From assembly GCA_963680875.1 (NCBI GenBank), contig OY804577.1:102063906-102127905 (forward strand): DNA of 64,000 nt. The letters are read 5' to 3'. Positions 58,625 through 64,000 of the stretch are shown piece after piece (the first letter of the stretch is position 1; each line of letters starts with the position of its first letter). Position numbers and translations under genes: made by a program. This stretch comes from Bathymodiolus brooksi (Eukaryota; Mollusca; Bivalvia; Mytilida; Modiolidae). Under the pieces are notes generated by a model. That model saw nothing but the letters and a program-made list of their open reading frames with translations. It ran no database searches and was not told the origin of the DNA.

Positions 58625-58631
58625 TTTTTTA
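58625..58631 (+). promoter_or_regulatory. U UUU UUA heptamer at the ORF1-ORF2 junction
   Basis: TAT TTT TTA in the ORF1 frame. Slipping -1 continues as AAC GAT ACC into the endonuclease frame without interruption; the ORF1 stop is 73 nt downstream. Same heptamer type as the HIV-1 gag-pol site. Function inferred. Confidence 0.5.
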
Positions 58632-61600
58632 ACGATACCAAGCCTCCTAAAAGTACCGCCGAATCTTCATTCGTTGCAGATGGAAACAGAAGTATCCAGA
58701 ATATAGACCTAATTACCTGCAACATAGAAGGGGCAAAATCAAACAACGTTTTTTTGCAAAAAGTAGCAAAAGAAAAATCAGTATTATGTATACAGGAACA
58801 CTGGCTATGGTCTTTTGATGAAAACTACTTCAACAAAATTATACCTCAAATGGAATGTCATATACGATGCTTTGACTGCAATGAACCGATCTCAAACTTC
58901 CAGGTACCAAGAGGAAGAGGTGGGGTGGCTACCTTGTGGCCAATTGAAAGGGACAAATACATCAAGAAATTAACCGATGGAAATGAAAGAATAATTGCAG
59001 CAGAAATACAAACCAAAAATAAACCAATCTGTCTGATTAATGTATACCTTCCAACCAAAATGGCGAATTCTGATAACCAATATCAAGAAAATTTAGACAT
59101 ACTACAGACCATGATCGACTAGTACGTAGATAGTCACACCATCATCATCTGCGGGGATATGAATGGTAGCCTCAGTATTGAAAGAAACAACAGTCATGAT
59201 GCCAAGTTAAAATCATTTATGAAACTAAATGAATTCCACCTGCACACAGATGTCAGAAACCAATCAACTTTCTATCATCATGACGGAAAGTCAAAATCTC
59301 AAATTGACTACATCATTGCAAATGACGATGTAATAGAATCTATCACATTTTTCGATCAAGACCATCTAAACTCATCTACACATATCCCAGTCAAGGCTAA
59401 GTTATCTAGCAAAATGGCAACTATGAAGACAAAAACGAGAACAAGCCGTACAGCATATAAATTGCTCTGGGACAAAACGGATCGCCAGGAATATGAAAAC
59501 ACCTTTAACTGTATTCTAACACAAAATATGGATAAGTCGGAAGAAGATACAATTGACGAAAAACTGGACTATCTGACACGAGTAATGTGCGAAACTGCTG
59601 AACAAATCGTACCAAAACGCCTAATTCGCCTAGATGGATTTAAATGGAAGGCTTCCCCAAAAATCCGAGAGCTAATCGGAACAAGTAAATACAAACATAG
59701 ACTGTGGGATCAGGCTGGCAGACCCAGAGATGGACATAACCTATTTCTTGACAAAAAAGAGGCAAAAAAGGCTCTTAGAAAACAGCAACGAAAAGAAAGA
59801 TCAATAGAGAGAGAGCTCTTTATGAAAAAGTTAGAAAGTAAACCAGACCAAAAGACCTTTTTCCAATTAATCCGGAGAAATCATGCAGAAGTCAGATCAA
59901 AAATACCAGACTGCATTAAAAAGGGAGAGAAAACTGCGTGTACGCCAGAAGAACAACGAGATCTCTTTGCTGAATATTTCAAAGAACTAGCAACTCCAAA
60001 GGATTCACCTAACTTCAATAACCAACACTTGAAAGAAAGCGAAAGACGGTTCAAACTAATTAACGAAATATCAAAATCTGAAGAGAAAAAGAAAATAATT
60101 GTAACCATCGAAGAAGTAGAAAAGGCTATACAAAAGCTGAACAGCGGAAAAGCGGCTGATGAGTATGGTATTACAGCAGAACACGTCAAATTTGCTGGAA
60201 GCAAAATTTACACTTTATACCAGGATATATTTAATCAAATATTCCAAGAAGGGAGGGTAGCACAGAGTTTTAAAACGGGAGTAATTACTCCGATCCTTAA
60301 AAAAAGTAAAGATCAAATGCTAACGGAGAACTATAGAGGAATAACGATAACATCAGTCCATGGAAAAGTCTTTGAATATATACTACTAAAAAAAACAACA
60401 ATAGCCAAAGACGGCCAATCAAACATGCAATTTGGATTTACAGAAGGACTCTCCCCAAATATGGCTGCTTTAATACTGAGCGAAGTCTGTTCTAACATCA
60501 CAGCAAAAGATATACTGTTTATTACAACACTAGATAGTCAGAAAGCATTTGACGTGGTCAACCACCAGATACTTATGGATAAACTGTATCATATAGGAGT
60601 AAATTTGGAGTTTTGGGATGTAATAGTTGATCTATATCAGGGACTTACGTCAACGGTAAAATGGAATGGCGACACCAGCCTCAGCTTCTCCATAAACCAG
60701 GGAGTTCGTCAAGGGGGTGTTCTCTCAACTCATCTGTACAAACAATACTTAAACGAGCTACTCAATGATCTGGAAAATCACAACATTGGTATCTCAATTG
60801 GTAACACATACGCTGGCTGTCCTACCTGTGCCGACGATATAGTACTACTATCACTTAACAACAACGAAATGCAGGAAATGTTAGACACAGTACTCGATTA
60901 TGCAAGAGACCATAGATTCCAAATACACCCAGTCAAGAGCAATGCCATTATAAAAACTGTAGAAAAAAGAAAGATAGACAGGGTAGCAGAAAAACAAAAT
61001 GAACTTAAACTTGGAGATAATACACTGCACTTCCAATCGGAAACTCCACATCTTGGCTTAACAAGATCAAGCTCGGATGAAAATAGAATTAACATAGAGG
61101 AAAGAATAGCCTTAACTAGGAGAACGCTTTACTCATTAATAAAAACAGGAGTTCATGGTACAAATGGGCTGAACCCAAGAACATCATGCAAAATCTACCA
61201 AGTCTACGTGATCCCAAGATTACTATATGGCCTTGAAACACTAAATCTAAAAAAGAAGGATATGGCAACCCTCTCCAGCTTCCATATAGGTACACTTAAA
61301 CGTCTACAATCTCTACCAATCAGAACAGCTAATTCTGCTGTATACCTGTTGTTGGGAACATTACCAATATCCGCCGAACTGCACAAAAGACAACTGAGCC
61401 TGCTCCACCAAATAGCGATGAGTGAAAATGTTTCAATTAGAGAAATAGCCTGGAGACAGTACAACGTGGGCAGACCTGCTAGCTTTTTCATCAGAATAGT
61501 TGGCATACTAGACCTGTACGAACTGCCACCCTTTACTGAGGTAATGAATGGACACTTCAACAAAATTGAATGGAAAGGTATTGTAAAAAGGTCAATCAAC

Positions 61601-63151
61601 ACCTACTGGAATACAAAATTACAACTGGACTGCCAGAGTAAATCATCCTTGAGCCTGCTCAGTACTACATCGCTAGAGATGGGGAAAACTCATATTGTTT
61701 GGGACTCGATCAACAATTCAGTCCGGGATGTAAGACAGGCCATCACAAAGGCAAGAATGCTAACAGGAACATACATGCTACAAACATTAAAGAGCAAGTT
61801 CAACCAGTCTGAGGTGGATCCAACCTGCCCAATATGCAGACTGGAAATAAAGGTAATAACAAAATTACCGAACTCCGAACAATCTTACAAAGGGAAAGTC
61901 AAAACTCATAATTATATAAACAGACAAAATCAGTCAACAACCGGAAAACTGTGAAAACCGTAATGACCCTGACTTGGTACAGGCATTTCTAAAGAAATGG
62001 TGGGTTGAATCAGATTTTAAGGCGCCAAACCTCCCGCTCTCATTACGGTTCAAAGGTTCCGGCTGTCACTGTAACAGTATTTAAATACAGGAACAAAATA
62101 GGTAAAATAGTTGTCAAAGCAGTACCATATTCGGTGACGTAAATGTCAAAAATATTTTTACGTCACACATTGACAAAACAATTCTTGACATTTGCGACTT
62201 CTTTATCTTTATACATTTTCACTGTATGAAAATGCATCGCTTATAATTTTTTCTGCAGAGACGGAATATATTTCGACAAGATATTGGTATCGGAATATAA
62301 ACTTTTTAAGAGATCGAATAAGGCGAATCTTTTTATAGCCCTGGTCCAGTAGCCTGTTTCTCAGATGAAGATGACGTTTCAGGAAATCAGAATAATTGCT
62401 ACTGGCCCTTGCATAGCGAATCAATTGCGAGATGTAAACACCATATGCAGGAGAAGCTGGTATATTGCTGCACATGTTTGGAAAATTTATGATTTTAAAA
62501 TTGAAGTCGTCCCGCTTATCATAAATTTTAGTACTGAGTTGACCACTGTCGTCAAATTCGAGGTATAAGTCCAAAAATGATGCGGACGAAGCTGTATCGG
62601 TGGTCTCTTTAACTTCCAGCCCTGGAGGATATATCAATGGAAGAAATTCTGCAAATCTAGAATTATTGATAGATAAAACGTCATCAATATACCTGTATGT
62701 GAAATTAAAGGCTCTAGCCTCATGAATCTTCTTATCTTTTACAAGCTTTTGAAGAAACTCCGACTCATATGAGTATAAAAATAAATCGGCTAGAAGAGGG
62801 GCACAATTCGTACCCATTGGTATGCCGACGACCTGCTGAAACAGTGTCCCTCCAAAGGAGACAGAAACCATAACTCACGTTATTACAAGCTGCCCACTTT
62901 ATAATGAGATCAGGAAAGAACACTTTGTAAAAATTAAGGGAACTGTTATAACTGCTATTGGCTTTGATTGTTGGAAAAGAAATTTCAATAAAAAGGACAT
63001 TATATGCCAGCTAGTCATTGACTGTCAAAAACTGGTGGATACTGGTCTGCTGCCAAAGATTGATGATCTAATATATGACATTGAAACAGCATCAAAGGTC
63101 CTATGTCACGCCATACATACAAGAAGACTAAACTTCAACTGTGCCGAATAA
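58631..63151 (+). pseudogene. LINE ORF2: AP-endonuclease and reverse transcriptase
   Basis: Endonuclease: LITCNIEGAKS, LCIQEHWLW, LINVYLPT, ICGDMNGSL, SQIDYIIAND and STHIPVKAKL supply N, E, Y, D-N, D and a variant SDH. A TAG at 59120-59122 interrupts it between the Glu and Asp motifs. RT: NSGKAADEYGITAEHVK, VITPILKK, NYRGITI, TLDSQKAFDVVNH, INQGVRQGGVLSTHLYK and catalytic CADDIVLLS (about 60827). The final knuckle starts CPICRLE, is cut by the insertion at about 61850, and resumes in the same frame at 62864 (TITHVITSCPLYNEIRK), ending TAA 63149-63151. ATG-initiated open segments are 58754-59122 and 59159-61954. Confidence 0.88.
61850..62863 (-). mobile_element. Penelope-like element fragment inside the LINE knuckle
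   Basis: Minus-strand RT C-terminus: SFGGTLFQQVVGIPMGTNCA, LADLFLYSYESEF, FNFTYRYIDDVLSI (catalytic YIDD), SASFLDLYLEFD, KIYDKRDDFNFKIINFP, and on to a stop at 62209. It is followed by about 350 bp of 3' flank (GGAGGTTTGGCGCCTTAAAA; AATGCCTGTACCAAGTCAGG). No GIY-YIG domain and no N-terminal RT, so 5'-truncated. GAAA borders both sides, perhaps a short target duplication. Confidence 0.8.
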
Positions 63152-64000
63152 AGGCTGGTATGGATGGCAGTCTCTGTGTAACATCCGCCACATCTCTATC
63201 CATTTATGTCACCTTATATTAGACTATTAGAAATTTACTTTTTGTTACTTTATTTTAGATTTTATAATAAGTTCTTAACTTTTTATTCCTTTTTGTCACT
63301 GCTTATGATTGATCTGTATGAATCCCCAATATCATTAATTGAGCTTTTAGATTTTAAAATAAGTCAACTACACGTTACACAAATTTTTTTTTTTTTAGAT
63401 TTTAAGAATAATATAGTTTTATATTTTACTATAAGCCCAATATATAGGATAGATCGATTAAGGTGCGTCTGAATCCTATGAAAATTACAGGAACTTAACC
63501 GCCGTTGCCTATTAATGACAGTAATAAGCAAATAGTAAAGTAGTAGCAGGACATTATATTGTTAACTTTTCTTAACTTTATCGCTACCCTATCTGCACGT
63601 GCGGGTTCCGCAAATATCTTTGTATATAATTCCAGTGTACATATACCTGATTCATTCAAATTGGTGGAGGAATTTCATGGTCAATTCAGAATTGGTGGTG
63701 GAAAAAAAGGAGTGCTCCTAGACTGGAGGGAAAACGAAAAAAAAAGAAGAAGAAGAATAGCATGGAATGAAGCATGCATTGATGATTTACTAAAATTTAT
63801 ACTGCAATCGTTCTATTTGAGCAGTCAAAATGCGTTGACAGTATATTTACAAGTGATAAACGGTCACTGACCGTTTATAACAGGGTTACACTAATGTCCT
63901 GCAAATTGACCTGAAATGTCCTGAAAATGTCCTGAAAAGTACATAAAGGCTTATATCTTTTTTTATTATCCAATGGATTGAGTTCAAATTTGAAAATCTT
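63152..64000. other. LINE 3' UTR, then unassigned sequence
   Basis: 63152-about 63500 is the LINE tail region. A 103-codon frame at 63559-63870 (contains LVEEFHGQFRIGGGKKGVLL) has no family I recognise and begins without an ATG context worth trusting. Near the right edge GTCCTGAAAA-type words repeat three times (63895-63940). Confidence 0.4.

Larger units (their letters stand above)
56172..58706 (+). pseudogene. LINE ORF1: PHD finger, coiled and Gln/Pro-rich regions
   Basis: ATG at 56172 (MELLPTQNKEERGLRKSQ). The frame moves +1 at A8 (56436-56443), giving KKRLPEHLSEYINN, and continues to the PHD finger: YVCPICQQQ, ACEECDDWFHFECLGF, then TAA at 56953-56955 and KNIKKIEEEAPYICKEC; cysteines and His fit C4HC3. 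At A AAA AAC (57330-57336) the text continues in -1 (PIKEPRKSVKAN), leading into a coiled region (LERKIRDRNNTIKLMERRL) and a long Gln/Pro/Asn-rich tract with (N/H)QQ-FPYQP repeats. Ends TAG 58704-58706. RNA or chromatin binding is inferred from PHD-bearing ORF1s. Confidence 0.78.
53087..63500 (+). mobile_element. CR1-like LINE with SGNH, PHD, APE and RT domains
   Basis: All parts are on the plus strand in the order: two tandem SGNH ORFs, ORF1 with a PHD finger and a Gln/Pro-rich region, ORF2 with AP-endonuclease, RT and a terminal cysteine knuckle. Esterase and PHD domains in the first ORF are a known feature of some CR1-like LINEs. Near its 3' end it is split by a Penelope-like fragment (61850-62863). 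Damage: one premature stop and three frame changes in ORF1 up to the ORF2 junction, one TAG in ORF2. Exact ends not defined; 63500 is approximate. Confidence 0.85.

Overview
The window is AT-rich, intron- and repeat-dominated animal DNA. The mixture of families (tRNA-derived SINEs with (TAACCC)-like tails, CR1-like LINEs, a Ty3/gypsy element, a Penelope-like reverse transcriptase, a Polinton-type cysteine protease, SGNH-hydrolase ORFs, and the degenerate ~140-bp repeat ending in GGACGGACGG) is what I would expect of a mollusc, most likely a bivalve. That assignment is inference from family resemblance, not a search. Almost everything recognisable is transposon-derived; host coding evidence is limited to a probable myosin first exon (3473-3583, minus) and a few weak exon candidates.

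Layout. 1-1372: large foldback built of 178-bp units. 1600-2430: 3' end of a LINE. 3473-3583: myosin motor-domain exon. 4290-6260: two copies of SINE family A. 6754-19109: a complete Ty3/gypsy element with near-identical LTRs, TTAA target duplication, primer site, gag, a U UUA AAC slippery site, pro-RT-RH-IN and polypurine tract; it carries several lesions and a LINE sits in its 5' LTR between ~400-bp direct repeats. 19677-23198: 505-bp inverted arms, each with the same promoter/first exon, feeding two convergent zinc-finger genes; a palindromic DNA element and a SINE lie in one intron. 23984-30805: a Polinton-like element (AG...CT termini, inverted repeats, degraded 6-bp target duplication) inserted in a SINE and holding two head-to-head copies of an adenovirus-type protease gene. 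31195-37810: SINEs, a decayed SGNH-hydrolase gene, a candidate terminal exon and a decayed LINE RT. 38992-43672: small inverted repeats, a palindromic-motif array and a 53-bp minisatellite. 45355-49378: gypsy integrase fragment between 0.9-kb direct repeats, then a LINE tail. 49861-51568: two oppositely oriented arrays of a GGTACGAAATGG motif. 51637-52779: a second palindromic element with the same CACAGG ends. 53087-63500: a long CR1-like LINE with a tandemly duplicated SGNH ORF, PHD-finger ORF1 and APE-RT ORF2, broken near its 3' end by a Penelope-like fragment.

The most interesting material is (i) the SGNH/PHD LINE, whose inter-ORF regions carry six copies of one 33-nt hairpin and whose ORF breaks coincide with A AAA AAC and U UUU UUA, (ii) the Polinton-derived protease element, (iii) the inverted first-exon zinc-finger pair, and (iv) the two palindromic elements sharing CACAGG termini and 7-8-bp target duplications. 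Several apparent frameshifts lie in homopolymers, so uncorrected long-read indels remain an alternative explanation for some lesions.

No rRNA, standalone tRNA, CRISPR or bacterial-type operon was seen.
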